Made by a program: the position numbers and the translations under genes | Notes under the pieces: model-generated | Told to the model about the DNA's origin: nothing | The model's database searches: none | Seen by the model: the letters and a program-made list of their open reading frames with translations, nothing else | Shown here: one piece after another, positions 35,090 through 43,288 of the stretch | Position numbering within the stretch: the stretch's first letter is position 1 | Layout of the letters: every line of letters starts with the position of its first letter | Assembly: GCA_963829705.1 (NCBI GenBank) | Contig: CAWHJN010000002.1 | Span: forward strand, 124,001 to 188,000 | DNA from: CAWHJN01 sp963829705 | GTDB taxonomy: Bacteria > Bacteroidota > Rhodothermia > Rhodothermales > BA12 | Reading direction: 5' to 3' | Length of the DNA stretch: 64,000 nucleotides

Positions 35090-35737
35090 ATGCGCCTGCT
35101 GCCGCTCGTCCTCGCCGCCTGCCTGCTCACGGCGGGGTGCGACCGCTTCGCGGACGAGGAACGGGGGCTGAACGTCCATGTGGTGGACGCCTCCGGCGCG
35201 GGTGTGCGGCAAGCCGAGGTCCACGTCGTTCTGACGTTCGACCCGCCGTTCGCGCTCGCCGCCTCGCCGCCCATTGCGTACGCCACGCAGGAGCACACGC
35301 CGGTGACGGCCAGGGTCTTCCGCCGCTCGGACGACCGGGAGGTGCTGGCCGAAGAACTCGGCCTCGTCTCTCCCGGTGAACACACGTTTGCGGTGGCCGA
35401 GTTGCGCCTGCCCAACGGCCTCTACACCCTCCGGATGCGCGCCGGGAGTACGCTGCTCGTCGAGGAACCCTTCGTCCTCAACCGGAGGCCAGACAGGCAG
35501 AACGTCGTGCCGCCGCAGGGCCGCACGGGTGCGGACGGGCGCGTGACGCTGTCGTACGAAGAACTGTCGCTCGGTACCGGAGACGTGCTGCTGGGGTCGG
35601 AGGCCTCGGGCAAGGTGGCACACACGGTGAGCGACACGATTACGCTGTGGGTGGTGCCCCGCGAAGGCACCCCGCAGGGTGCCCGCGTGGAGGTAGGCCC
35701 CGTGGGCACGACGCGGGCGACGGTGACCATCGAGTGA
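35090..35737 (+). CDS. predicted lipoprotein of unknown function
   Basis: No family recognised. The product has 215 residues with a signal peptide and lipobox (LLPLVLAACLLTAGCDRF). The mature part looks all-beta: ERGLNVHVVDASGAGVRQAEVHV near the start resembles the first strands of a carboxypeptidase-regulatory or Big-like domain, cut here to VVDASGAGVRQAEVHV. Later, GRVTLSYEELSLGTGDVLLG reads like a second beta module. No catalytic motif is visible. The ATG directly before the signal peptide is used. Same strand as the E1 and DUF547 genes, with gaps of about 70-105 bp. Confidence 0.7.
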   Translation: MRLLPLVLAACLLTAGCDRFADEERGLNVHVVDASGAGVRQAEVHVVLTFDPPFALAASPPIAYATQEHTPVTARVFRRSDDREVLAEELGLVSPGEHTFAVAELRLPNGLYTLRMRAGSTLLVEEPFVLNRRPDRQNVVPPQGRTGADGRVTLSYEELSLGTGDVLLGSEASGKVAHTVSDTITLWVVPREGTPQGARVEVGPVGTTRATVTIE

Positions 35738-35842
35738 GAAGGAAGCGGGAGCCGGATCGCGGGCGCACCGCACGAGATTCGTGATGCACCGGGCGGCGAA
35801 GCATTCGTACGCTGCGACGCCTCTCCCTTCCCCCTCCCGCGC

Positions 35843-36694
35843 ATGACACGCCTGCTCACCCTTTCACTGCTCTGCGCGGCGCTGCTCGTCGCCGCGCCCG
35901 GCTGCGGCAACATCACGCTCAACAAGGTAGACGCCCCCGACCGGCTCACCTCCCCGTCGTCGGTCGACCACAGCGCCTTCACCGACCTCCTCAGCCGCCG
36001 CGTAGACGAGCGCGGCAGGGTGGATTACAGGGGCCTCCAAGCGAGCGGCGAACTGACGCCTTACGTCGAAACGCTCGCTGCCATCGACCCCGAGAACCTG
36101 TCGGAGGACGAGAGGCTGGCGTACTGGATCAACGTCTACAACGCCAACACGCTCAAGCTCATCGTGGACAACTACCCCACGAAAAGCATCACGAAGCTCG
36201 TTCCGTTCGCGCCGCTGGGCCTGAAGATCTTCGTGCCGAAGAACAGTACAGGGGTCGATAACAGCCCGTTCGACCAGACGTTCATCCGCGCCGGAGGCCG
36301 CGAGTTGTCGCTCAACGACGTCGAGCACGGCATCATCCGCAAAGAGTTCAGCGAGCCGCGCATCCACTTCGCGCTCGTGTGCGCCGCCGTCTCGTGCCCG
36401 CCGCTGCGGCGCGAGGCGTACACCGGCCCGCAGCTCGACGCGCAACTCGACCATCAGGCGCGGGCGTTTTTGATGGACACGTCTAAAAACCAGATCCCGA
36501 GCGCGCCCGGCAAGGCGAGAGTCTCGAAAATCCTCGACTGGTACGGCGGTGACTTCGGCGATGACGCGCAGGAAGTCCAGCAGTACCTCGCACGCTACTT
36601 CGACGGGGAGGTGAAACAGACGCTCGAAAAAGGCGGCTACGACCTGTCGTATTTGCCGTACAACTGGGACCTGAACGATCAGGCGACAGAGTGA
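35843..36694 (+). CDS. DUF547 family lipoprotein
   Basis: Exported lipoprotein of 283 residues (lipobox near VAAPGCGN) with a DUF547 domain. Family blocks are YRGLQASGELTPYVETLAAI, ERLAYWINVYNANTLKLIV, SLNDVEHGIIR, and HFALVCAAVSCPPLRREAY, the last with the two conserved cysteines, then KILDWYGGDFG. DUF547 proteins are widespread in marine and plant genomes and their biochemical role is unknown; a papain-like fold has been suggested from the conserved Cys/His pattern. The lipobox decides the start. Confidence 0.88.
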   Translation: MTRLLTLSLLCAALLVAAPGCGNITLNKVDAPDRLTSPSSVDHSAFTDLLSRRVDERGRVDYRGLQASGELTPYVETLAAIDPENLSEDERLAYWINVYNANTLKLIVDNYPTKSITKLVPFAPLGLKIFVPKNSTGVDNSPFDQTFIRAGGRELSLNDVEHGIIRKEFSEPRIHFALVCAAVSCPPLRREAYTGPQLDAQLDHQARAFLMDTSKNQIPSAPGKARVSKILDWYGGDFGDDAQEVQQYLARYFDGEVKQTLEKGGYDLSYLPYNWDLNDQATE

Positions 36695-36781
36695 GGTCGT
36701 TGCTCGTTTGTGGTTCGGCATCGCGCCCTCCACATGCCAGACAAGGCACGCTGTGCTCCTACAATTGCCTTTCACATTTCA

Positions 36782-36805
36782 GGGCGCAAGGCATGGCGCC
36801 CCTAC
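36782..36805. repeat. palindromic element ending in CTAC
   Basis: GGGCGC and GCGCCC arms (6 bp) around an 8-nt loop AAGGCATG, followed by CTAC. The CTAC directly abuts the heptamer leader of the peroxiredoxin gene. A shorter relative (GGCACGCTGTGCTCCTAC) lies just upstream at about 36745-36762. Confidence 0.55.
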
Positions 36806-36839
36806 TTCCGCGTTCCAACTTCCCAAATCCACCTTTTCC
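36806..36839 (+). repeat. TTCC-type heptamer leader abutting the peroxiredoxin start
   Basis: Exact 7-bp register of TTCCGCG, TTCCAAC, TTCCCAA, ATCCACC, then TTTTCC, running straight into the ATG. The leader has no Shine-Dalgarno sequence. The first two units share 11 bases with the leader of the lipase gene at 52941. Confidence 0.65.
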
Positions 36840-37295
36840 ATGCGCCTCGAACCCGGCACCCCGGCCCCTGACTTCACCGCCCCCACGCAACACGGCAGCG
36901 TGCGCCTGTCCGACTTTCGCGGGCAGAAGGTGGCGCTCTATTTCTACCCGAAAGACGACACGCCGGGCTGCACCAAACAGGCGTGCAGCCTGCGCGACGG
37001 CTACGCTGAACTGAAAGACGCGGGAGTTGCCGTCGTGGGCGTCTCGGGCGACGATGCTGCCTCGCACGAAAAGTTCGCCCGGAAGTACGACCTCCCTTTC
37101 CCCCTCGCCGCCGATCCCGACCACGCCATCGCCGAGGCGTACGGCGTGTGGGGCGAGAAAACGTTGTACGGACGCACATCCATCGGCCTGACGCGCACGA
37201 CGTTTCTGATCGACGAAACCGGCTCCATCGTCGACGTCATCAAACGCCCGAAGGTGGACGCGCACGCGGACGAGGTGCTGCGGCGGTTCGGGTGA
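36840..37295 (+). CDS. bcp: thioredoxin-dependent peroxiredoxin (Bcp/PrxQ)
   Basis: Cytoplasmic thiol peroxidase reducing H2O2 and organic hydroperoxides; 151 residues, usual length. Peroxidatic Cys44 is in DDTPGCTKQAC and Cys49, five residues later, is the resolving cysteine of the atypical two-cysteine PrxQ type. The thioredoxin fold is clear from APDFTAPTQHGSVRLSDFRG and RTTFLIDETGSIVDVIK. The start is fixed by the fold beginning at once (MRLEPGTPAPDF). A heptamer array and a palindromic element occupy the leader. Confidence 0.95.
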   Translation: MRLEPGTPAPDFTAPTQHGSVRLSDFRGQKVALYFYPKDDTPGCTKQACSLRDGYAELKDAGVAVVGVSGDDAASHEKFARKYDLPFPLAADPDHAIAEAYGVWGEKTLYGRTSIGLTRTTFLIDETGSIVDVIKRPKVDAHADEVLRRFG

Positions 37296-37338
37296 ACGCG
37301 ACCCTGACGTCTTCGAAACCCTCATAGGCTCTGGGGAT

Positions 37339-37731
37339 CTACTCCCGCAGCAGAAAGGGAATGCCGCCCTCGGGGTTTTTGAGCACGACGGCGCCGGTGG
37401 GCGGGAGTGGCTCGGGCAGCGGCAGGCGCAGTTCGTCGTAGACGGTGCCCGTGCAGTCGTCCGCCCGCGCGTCGTGGCGGAGGAAGAGCACGGTGGTGTC
37501 GCGCCGGGTGCGCTGGTCGAGTGTGAAGCCGTGGTCTTCGCAGTCGCCCTGGTACGAGACGCGCAGCTGCAGCGTGTCGGCGTCGAGCAGCGGCGGCAGG
37601 TCGGGCTCGGCGGGAAATTCGCTCAGGACGATGGCGAACGGATCGCCCTGCACGTCGGGCGCGTCGAGGGGCGCGGGGGCCTGGCACGCCGCGAAGGCGA
37701 AGGTGACAAAAGCGAACGAGACGAGGCGCAT
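37339..37731 (-). CDS. small predicted lipoprotein of unknown function
   Basis: 130-residue product with signal peptide and lipobox (MRLVSFAFVTFAFAACQA) and no recognised domain. The mature part is beta-rich with two further cysteines (GDCEDHGF and ADDCTGTVYDELRLPL) that could form a disulfide. The pattern LQLRVSYQGDCEDHGFTL followed by DTTVLFLRHD is reminiscent of small Bacteroidota lipoproteins but gives no function. It is divergent from gatB, 86 bp apart. Start chosen by the signal peptide; an upstream in-frame ATG would add an Arg-rich non-signal stretch. Confidence 0.65.
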   Translation of the reverse strand: MRLVSFAFVTFAFAACQAPAPLDAPDVQGDPFAIVLSEFPAEPDLPPLLDADTLQLRVSYQGDCEDHGFTLDQRTRRDTTVLFLRHDARADDCTGTVYDELRLPLPEPLPPTGAVVLKNPEGGIPFLLRE

Positions 37732-37817
37732 ACAGCCGGAGGAGCGAGCGAGCAGAGGGGCGGACTCCGCACGGAGCCCCGCGTCCGTATTTTCCAGTCC
37801 ACCCATTGTTCTCGCCC

Positions 37818-39266
37818 GTGCCCTACAGCGCCACCATCGGACTGGAGATTCACGCCCAACTCCGCACACAGTCCAAAATTTTCAGCCCCGAGGGGGCGCG
37901 GTACGGCGAAGAGCCCAACACGCAGGTCGATGTCGTGAGCCTCGCGCACCCCGGCACGCTGCCCGTGCTCAACGGCGAAGCCGTGCGGATGGCGGTGCGG
38001 CTGGGCCTGGCCGTAGGCAGCACCATCGCGCCGCGTTCGATCCTGGCGCGCAAGCAGTACTTCTACCCCGACCTGCCCAAAGGCTACCAGATTTCGCAGT
38101 ACGACACGCCCATCTGCGACGGCGGCAGCGTCGACATTGGCGAGACGCCTGATGCGCCACGCGCCGTCCGCCTGACGCGCATCCACCTCGAAGAGGACGC
38201 GGGCAAGAGCATCCACGACGGCGCGACGGGCGCGACGCTACTGGATTTCAACCGCTGCGGCACGCCGCTCGTCGAGATCGTCACCGAGCCCGACCTGCAC
38301 ACGCCCGAGGAGGCCGGGGCGCTCCTCGCGCGGATGCGGCAGCTCGTGCGCTACCTCGGCATCTGCGACGGCAACCTCGAAGAAGGCTCGATGCGCTGCG
38401 ACGCCAACGTGTCTATTCGGCCAGAGGGGCAGGAAACGCTGGGCACCAAAGCCGAGGTCAAAAACCTCAACTCGATTCGCAACGTCGAGCGCGCCATCGC
38501 CTACGAAATCGAGCGGCAACAGCGCGTACTGGACAGCGGCGAGGCCGTCGTGCAGGAGACGCGGCTGTGGGACGCCGACGCAGGCGTGACGCGGTCGATG
38601 CGGGGCAAGGAGGAGGCGCACGACTACCGCTATTTCCCCGACCCTGACCTCGTCCCCGTCGTCGTGACCGACGCGCTGCGCGACGAAATCGCCGCCGCGC
38701 TTCCCGAACTCCCCGCTGCCCGGCTCGCGCGCTACACCACCGCCCTCGGCCTGCCCCTCTACGACGCCCGCTTGCTGACGGAAGACCGCGCCACGTCCGA
38801 TTATTTCGACGCTGTGCTGACCGAGATGCACGACCCTTCGACGGCCAAAGCCGTCTCCAACATCGTCACCAACGACGTGCGGCGCGTGCTGAGCGAGCGC
38901 AACATCGATGCGGGCGATTTCCCCATCACGCCACGCCGCCTCGCCGAAGCCCTTTCCATCCGCCTCGCCAGCGGCGTCTCCTCGACAGGCTTCCAGACGC
39001 TCTTCGCGGCGCTGCTCGAACGCGACGTCTCCCCCGCCCGCCTCGCCACCGAACTCGACCTGCTGCAGGTCTCCGACGACGACGCCCTCCGCCCGCTCAT
39101 CGAAAAGATCGTCGCCGAGCACCCCGCCGAGGCACAGCGCTACCGCGACGGCGAGCACAAGCTCATCGGCTTTTTCGTGGGCCAGACGATGCGGCAGTTC
39201 GACGGCAGCGCTGATCCCAAAAAGGTGCGCGAACTCCTCGTCGAGGTGCTGCGCGCGGCTGGATAA
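37818..39266 (+). CDS. gatB: Asp-tRNA(Asn)/Glu-tRNA(Gln) amidotransferase subunit B
   Basis: tRNA-binding kinase subunit of GatCAB, which converts Glu-tRNA(Gln) or Asp-tRNA(Asn) to the amide by activating the misacylated tRNA with ATP. About 482 residues. The cradle domain shows IGLEIHAQL, KQYFYPDLPKGYQISQYD, HLEEDAGKSIHD, and GTPLVEIVTEPD, and the tail and YqeY-like domains follow. The GTG start at MPYSATIGLE is preferred; a TTG 12 bases upstream is also possible. gatA and gatC are elsewhere. A terminator-like hairpin lies 55 bp past the stop but points the other way. Confidence 0.96.
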   Translation: MPYSATIGLEIHAQLRTQSKIFSPEGARYGEEPNTQVDVVSLAHPGTLPVLNGEAVRMAVRLGLAVGSTIAPRSILARKQYFYPDLPKGYQISQYDTPICDGGSVDIGETPDAPRAVRLTRIHLEEDAGKSIHDGATGATLLDFNRCGTPLVEIVTEPDLHTPEEAGALLARMRQLVRYLGICDGNLEEGSMRCDANVSIRPEGQETLGTKAEVKNLNSIRNVERAIAYEIERQQRVLDSGEAVVQETRLWDADAGVTRSMRGKEEAHDYRYFPDPDLVPVVVTDALRDEIAAALPELPAARLARYTTALGLPLYDARLLTEDRATSDYFDAVLTEMHDPSTAKAVSNIVTNDVRRVLSERNIDAGDFPITPRRLAEALSIRLASGVSSTGFQTLFAALLERDVSPARLATELDLLQVSDDDALRPLIEKIVAEHPAEAQRYRDGEHKLIGFFVGQTMRQFDGSADPKKVRELLVEVLRAAG

Positions 39267-39320
39267 AAGCCTCACGCGGCAGATACCAACCGGTAGGTGC
39301 GCATACGACCGAACGCAAAA

Positions 39321-39351
39321 GCGCCCCGGACTCACACAGAATCCGGGGCGC
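39321..39351 (-). terminator. rho-independent terminator after the metzincin gene
   Basis: Perfect 10-bp stem (GCGCCCCGGA with TCCGGGGCGC) around an 11-nt loop. On the minus strand it is followed by TTTTGCG. It lies 24 bp beyond the stop of the minus-strand metalloprotease gene and in the convergent gap with gatB. Confidence 0.85.
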
Positions 39352-39375
39352 CGTAGCATCACGTGCGTGCCGCGA

Positions 39376-40383
39376 TCAGTTAGGCCAGGCGGCATACAGC
39401 CCGCAGTACGCGCCGTTGTCCGTGCCAAGCGGGTTACGCAGCGTGCCGAGGATGAAGGCGTTCATCACCGCACGTGGCGACACGTGGAGCTTGCCGTTGC
39501 TGTTGGTGACGGCAACCTTGCCGAAGTGGCCGAGGCCGAGTGCGTGCCCGTTCTCGTGCAGCGCGACCGTCTCGATGTCCACCCCGCCGCCGTTCGTGGA
39601 CCAACCAAAGGCATCGTTGTACCACACCTCAGCCAGCGCCTTATCGTCGTAGCCATCGTTGTTGATGTCCGTCGGCGTGCCGTCAGGATTGATGAACACG
39701 AACGTGAACGTCACGCCCAGCACGTTGCTGCTCGCGCCCGGCCCGAGGAAAGCGTCGAACAGAAAGCCGGGCAGAAAGCCGATGGTCGAAATGTCGGCGT
39801 AGAACGGGTTGCCGGGCTGCCCACCGATGGTGAGCAGCGCGCTGTAGTTCTGCCCCGTATCCGGCAGCTTCACGATGTCGAGCTTGGAGCAGGTGACCTC
39901 ATCCCACGTATCGAACGAGGCGTCAATGGCCGGTTCTCCGTTTACAGGGGGAAGCGGGCTCGAGGCGTTGGAAGCCGTCGCAAACGACTGATCCACGACG
40001 TACGTGATCGTCGTGCCCTGCGCGTCGCGGCGCTCGTCGCCGGGGACCCACTGTGACCCGAGGCGCAGCGTGCGGTCGTTGGCGAAGACGGTCTGCCCGG
40101 CCTCGTGGCCCTCGCCGCCGCCGACCCACTCGGCTTTTTCGATGGCGATTCCGAGCCCGCGGCTGGCGAAGTCGGCGTTGACCTGCGCGATGTACGCCTG
40201 CACGGCCTCAGTGCGGTCGTCGGTGACCGCTGCGCCGCCTTTCTTGCCGGACGACGACTCAGGTGTGACGCGCAGCCCGACCTGCGGCGTCTCGTCGAGC
40301 AGCGGGTTCGTCTCGGGACTTTGCTGGTCGCAGGCGCTCACGAGAAGCGCGAGCGTGAGGGTGAATGCAGCAATTTTGTGCAT
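39376..40383 (-). CDS. metzincin-like zinc metalloprotease lipoprotein (matrixin-type site)
   Basis: Secreted lipoprotein of 335 residues (lipobox LLVSACDQ). The zinc site is ALHENGHALGLGHFG, a full HExxHxxGxxHxG metzincin signature with catalytic glutamate, followed about 20 residues later by SPRAVMNAFI, where Met probably supplies the Met-turn. Upstream there is a long propeptide-like region with no clear domain, and PTDINNDGYDDKALAEVWYND contains a calcium-binding-like loop. It is most like short M10 matrixins. Substrate unknown. It has its own promoter-like sequence upstream and a terminator downstream, so it is monocistronic. Confidence 0.82.
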   Translation of the reverse strand: MHKIAAFTLTLALLVSACDQQSPETNPLLDETPQVGLRVTPESSSGKKGGAAVTDDRTEAVQAYIAQVNADFASRGLGIAIEKAEWVGGGEGHEAGQTVFANDRTLRLGSQWVPGDERRDAQGTTITYVVDQSFATASNASSPLPPVNGEPAIDASFDTWDEVTCSKLDIVKLPDTGQNYSALLTIGGQPGNPFYADISTIGFLPGFLFDAFLGPGASSNVLGVTFTFVFINPDGTPTDINNDGYDDKALAEVWYNDAFGWSTNGGGVDIETVALHENGHALGLGHFGKVAVTNSNGKLHVSPRAVMNAFILGTLRNPLGTDNGAYCGLYAAWPN

Positions 40384-40439
40384 GGACGTGATGGGGTAGT
40401 GGATCTGGGACTGTGATGAACATCCACCCCAACAACGAT

Positions 40440-40447
40440 CAAAGGTA
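40440..40447 (-). promoter_or_regulatory. -7 promoter box TAnnTTTG upstream of the metalloprotease gene
   Basis: TACCTTTG on the minus strand is an exact match to the Bacteroidota -7 element and lies 56 bp before the ATG in an AT-rich patch. A TTTG that could be the -33 element is 24 bp further upstream (40472-40475), a little wider than the usual 19-21 bp. Confidence 0.6.
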
Positions 40448-40547
40448 TGACCGATGTCAAGTCCCCTTTTACAAACAGTCGCCCCTGCTTTTGCTATGTA
40501 CAGCCTTTTTCAGAACCTGGATCGGCAGGCTATTCCACGATCCGCTG

Positions 40548-41765
40548 TCACAGCACCACGCGCGTGTACCGCCGCTTGCCCACTTTGAGCACGAACGGAG
40601 CCTGCGCGGGCACATCCACCACGTAACCCACGTCGTCGATTTTCTCGCCGTCGATGGAAACGCCGCCCTGCTGGATGAGGCGGCGCGCCTCGCCGTTCGA
40701 GGCCGCCATCCCAGCCTGCGCGACGAGGTGGACGAGGCCGATGGTGCCGCCGTCCGTCTCAGGCGTGAAGTCCTCGATGTCGTCGGGGAGTTCGCCGCGG
40801 ATGACGGTTTTCTCGAAGTGGTCGCGGGCCGCTTGTGCCGCGTCTTCGCCGTGGTACATCCGCACGATTCGGTGGGCGAGGTCGTGCTTGGCGTTGCGCG
40901 GGTCGCTTTCGGCGAAGGCTTTGAGGCGCGGCAGTTCGTCCGTCGGCGCGTCGGTGGCGAGTTCGAAATAGCGGTAGATGAGCCGGTCCGGGATCGAGAG
41001 CGTCTTGCCGTACATCTGCTCGGGCGGCTCGGAGATGCCGATGTAGTTGTCGAGCGACTTCGACATCTTCTCGACGCCGTCGGTGCCTTCGAGGATCGGC
41101 ATCGTCAGGCACACCTGCGCCTCCAGGCCGCTGCGGCTCTGCACCTCGCGGCCCACGAGCAGGTTGAACTTCTGGTCGGTGCCTCCGAGTTCGACATCCG
41201 CTTCGATGGCGACGGAGTCCTGCGCCTGCGCGAGCGGGTAGAGGAATTCGTGAACGGAAATCGGCTCGCCCGCCGTGTAGCGCTTCTCGAACTCGTCGCG
41301 CTCCATCATGCGCGCCACGGTGTATTTCGCCGCCAGCGCGATCACGTCGCGGAACGACATCTCGGCCAGCCACTCGCTGTTGTAGCGGATGGTGGTTTTC
41401 TGCGGGTCGAGGATTCTGGCGGCTTGGTCGAAGTACGTCTGCCCGTTGGCGCGCGTCTCGTCGAGCGTGAGCGCGGGGCGCGTCTTGGACTTGCCGCTCG
41501 GGTCGCCGATCATCGCCGTGAAGTCGCCCACGATGAGGATGGCGCGGTGGCCGAGGTCCTGAAACTGCCGCAGCTTCCGCAGCACGACGGCGTGGCCGAG
41601 GTGCAAATCCGGGCGGCTCGGGTCGCAGCCCAGTTTCACGACGAGCGGCTTTCCGGTGGACTCGGCCTTTTTGAGCTTCTCGACGAGTGCGTCTTCAGGC
41701 AAGATCTCCTCGACGCCACGGCGGATGTGGCGGAGTTGCTCGTCGAGCGGCGGGAAGTGGGGCAT
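40548..41765 (-). CDS. tyrS: tyrosyl-tRNA synthetase
   Basis: Class I aminoacyl-tRNA synthetase charging tRNA(Tyr), 405 residues. HIGH motif is HLGH at residues 55-58 (DPSRPDLHLGHAVVL), the second is KMSKS in GVEKMSKSLDN, which marks the TyrS type 2 subgroup, and GDFTAMIGDPSGKS lies between. The C-terminal 70 residues form an S4 RNA-binding domain (EARRLIQQGGVSIDGEKI). The start MPHFPPLDEQL is 11 bases from a three-and-a-half unit heptamer array. Last gene of the minus-strand translation cluster. Confidence 0.97.
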   Translation of the reverse strand: MPHFPPLDEQLRHIRRGVEEILPEDALVEKLKKAESTGKPLVVKLGCDPSRPDLHLGHAVVLRKLRQFQDLGHRAILIVGDFTAMIGDPSGKSKTRPALTLDETRANGQTYFDQAARILDPQKTTIRYNSEWLAEMSFRDVIALAAKYTVARMMERDEFEKRYTAGEPISVHEFLYPLAQAQDSVAIEADVELGGTDQKFNLLVGREVQSRSGLEAQVCLTMPILEGTDGVEKMSKSLDNYIGISEPPEQMYGKTLSIPDRLIYRYFELATDAPTDELPRLKAFAESDPRNAKHDLAHRIVRMYHGEDAAQAARDHFEKTVIRGELPDDIEDFTPETDGGTIGLVHLVAQAGMAASNGEARRLIQQGGVSIDGEKIDDVGYVVDVPAQAPFVLKVGKRRYTRVVL

Positions 41766-41776
41766 GGCGGAGGTTG

Positions 41777-41846
41777 GAGGTGCGAGGTGCGAGGTGCGAG
41801 GCTAGAGGAGGCCGCGCAATCCCTGTGACAAATGACGAATGACCTG
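41777..41846. repeat. two heptamer arrays between smpB and tyrS
   Basis: GAGGTGC three times plus GAGG (41777-41801), then a 24-bp spacer, then TGACAAA, TGACGAA, TGACCTG (41826-41846). The first ends 11 bp before the tyrS start; the second begins nine bp past the smpB stop. Unlike the pairs at 9273 and 43289 the two arrays are not complementary. Confidence 0.65.
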
Positions 41847-41855
41847 TTCTCTCCC

Positions 41856-42320
41856 CTACTCGTCCCCACGCGCCCGCGCCCGGTCCATGCTGCGCTTGGC
41901 GTCGCGCTCGGCGATGGTGGCGCGCTTGTCGTGCAGCTTCTTGCCCTTCGCGAGCCCGATGAGCACCTTCACGCGCCCGTCGCGGAAGTAGAGTTTGAGC
42001 GGCACGATGGTGAAGCCTTTCTGCGAGACGCCTTTCTTCCACTTGTCGAGTTCGGCGCGGTGCAAGAGCAGCCGGCGTGGGCGCAGCGCCTCGTGGTTGA
42101 AGTGGATGCTCGCCTGCTTGTACGGCGGGATGTGGAGGTGGCGCAGCGCCAGGTCGGTGCCCTGGAATTCGCAGTACGCCTCGGCCATGCTCGCTTTGCC
42201 CTCGCGCAGCGCCTTGACCTCGGTGCCCGTCAGCACGAGGCCCGCTTCGAGCGTGTCTTCGATAAAGTATTCGTAGCGCGCCTGCCGGTTGGTGGCAATC
42301 GTTTTCTCGCCTTCAGCCAT
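41856..42320 (-). CDS. smpB: SsrA-binding protein SmpB
   Basis: Binds tmRNA and delivers it to stalled ribosomes for trans-translation; 154 residues, standard length. Recognised by NRQARYEYFIEDTLEAGLVL, GTEVKALREGKASMAEAYCE, LHIPPYKQASI, HRAELDKW, GKKLHDKR and the basic C-terminal tail IAERDAKRSMDRARARGDE. No tmRNA gene was seen nearby. The 143-bp gap before it holds no gene; at 42380-42405 there is a fragment resembling dispersed bacterial repeats of the CGTCATCCCCGCG type, too short to call. Confidence 0.97.
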   Translation of the reverse strand: MAEGEKTIATNRQARYEYFIEDTLEAGLVLTGTEVKALREGKASMAEAYCEFQGTDLALRHLHIPPYKQASIHFNHEALRPRRLLLHRAELDKWKKGVSQKGFTIVPLKLYFRDGRVKVLIGLAKGKKLHDKRATIAERDAKRSMDRARARGDE

Positions 42321-42463
42321 CGCGGTACGGAAAAGAGGACGGAGTGCTACCAGTTCTGGCAGATACGTGTAAAACCCGATTCGTCATCCCCGCGCAGCCG
42401 GAAATGATTTCACGGTCATGTTCAGGAGTAGAGCAGGACCCGAATAAAGCCGCGACGGGCGGA

Positions 42464-43279
42464 TCAGAGCAGCGGCCCTTCCGGTGCCGCCTCGTCGTCG
42501 TCCTCGTCGGGGAGTTCGGCGATGGGGAGGTCGGAGACTTCTTCGAGCGCGCCGCGCTGGAAGAGGTAGTCGCGCAGTTCAGTGAGGCCCGCCACGGCGA
42601 GGTCGTCGAAGCGGAAGCGCACGCTCTCGGCGAAGTAGGCGTGCAGCACCTCGGGCATCTCGCGCGCCCGGAGCCACAGCGCCTGCTGCTCCTCGACGGT
42701 TTTCACCGCATCGAGCAGCGTCTGCCGCCAGCCTGGCTCCGCCTCGCCCTTGCGCGTGACGAACAGCCCCCACACCATCGGGTAGTTGGCGAGTTCGTAC
42801 CACTCCTGTCCGAGGTCCAGCACCACAGCCCCGGGCGTTTCGGCGTGGAGCAGCGCGGCATCGTTGCCGGTGACGAGCACAGCGTCGTGCGTCGCCAGCG
42901 CCGAAAGTCCTGGCTGCGGATGTGCCGCCAGTTCCAGCGTCTGCCCGTAGTGCTCGGTCAGCAGCAGGTGCGCCAGAAACGCCTCCTGCGCGTACGCAGG
43001 ATCGACAGCGAGCGTCTTGACGGGCGTGCCGAACCCGTTTTTGAGCACGACGCGCGCAAACGGGTAGTCCCACGTCGAAAGTGCGACGCCCGGCATCACA
43101 TCCACGTCCGCCACGTGCCGCAGCACGGTGAGCGTGGACACGAGCGCGACATCGACGCTGCCGTCGAGCAGCTGGGCGAGCGCCTCGTGCGACGGCCCGC
43201 GCGCCACGTCAACGCCCTCGGCCTCCAGTACGGAGACGAGCGGCTCGGCGCTCAGGATGTCGGGCAGGGCAACACGCAT
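42464..43279 (-). CDS. mqnA: menaquinone biosynthesis protein MqnA (chorismate dehydratase family)
   Basis: First enzyme of the futalosine route to menaquinone, converting chorismate to 3-enolpyruvylbenzoate. 271 residues with a periplasmic-binding-protein-like fold of the MqnA/MqnD family. MRVALPDILSAEPLV, LDGSVDVALVSTLTVL, VDPAYAQEAFLAHLLLTEHY, AVLVTGNDAALL and VLDLGQEWYELANYP follow the family order. The acidic C-terminal tail is a private extension. MqnD is the main alternative. Start is set nine bases after a heptamer array. Its place next to rplS is unusual but the strand is shared. Confidence 0.82.
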   Translation of the reverse strand: MRVALPDILSAEPLVSVLEAEGVDVARGPSHEALAQLLDGSVDVALVSTLTVLRHVADVDVMPGVALSTWDYPFARVVLKNGFGTPVKTLAVDPAYAQEAFLAHLLLTEHYGQTLELAAHPQPGLSALATHDAVLVTGNDAALLHAETPGAVVLDLGQEWYELANYPMVWGLFVTRKGEAEPGWRQTLLDAVKTVEEQQALWLRAREMPEVLHAYFAESVRFRFDDLAVAGLTELRDYLFQRGALEEVSDLPIAELPDEDDDEAAPEGPLL

Positions 43280-43288
43280 GGGGGTATC

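Noticed and set aside
42376..42405. Dispersed repeat of the CGTCATCCCCGCG type after the smpB start
   Set aside because: Only one short, degenerate fragment is present and the matching arm is missing.
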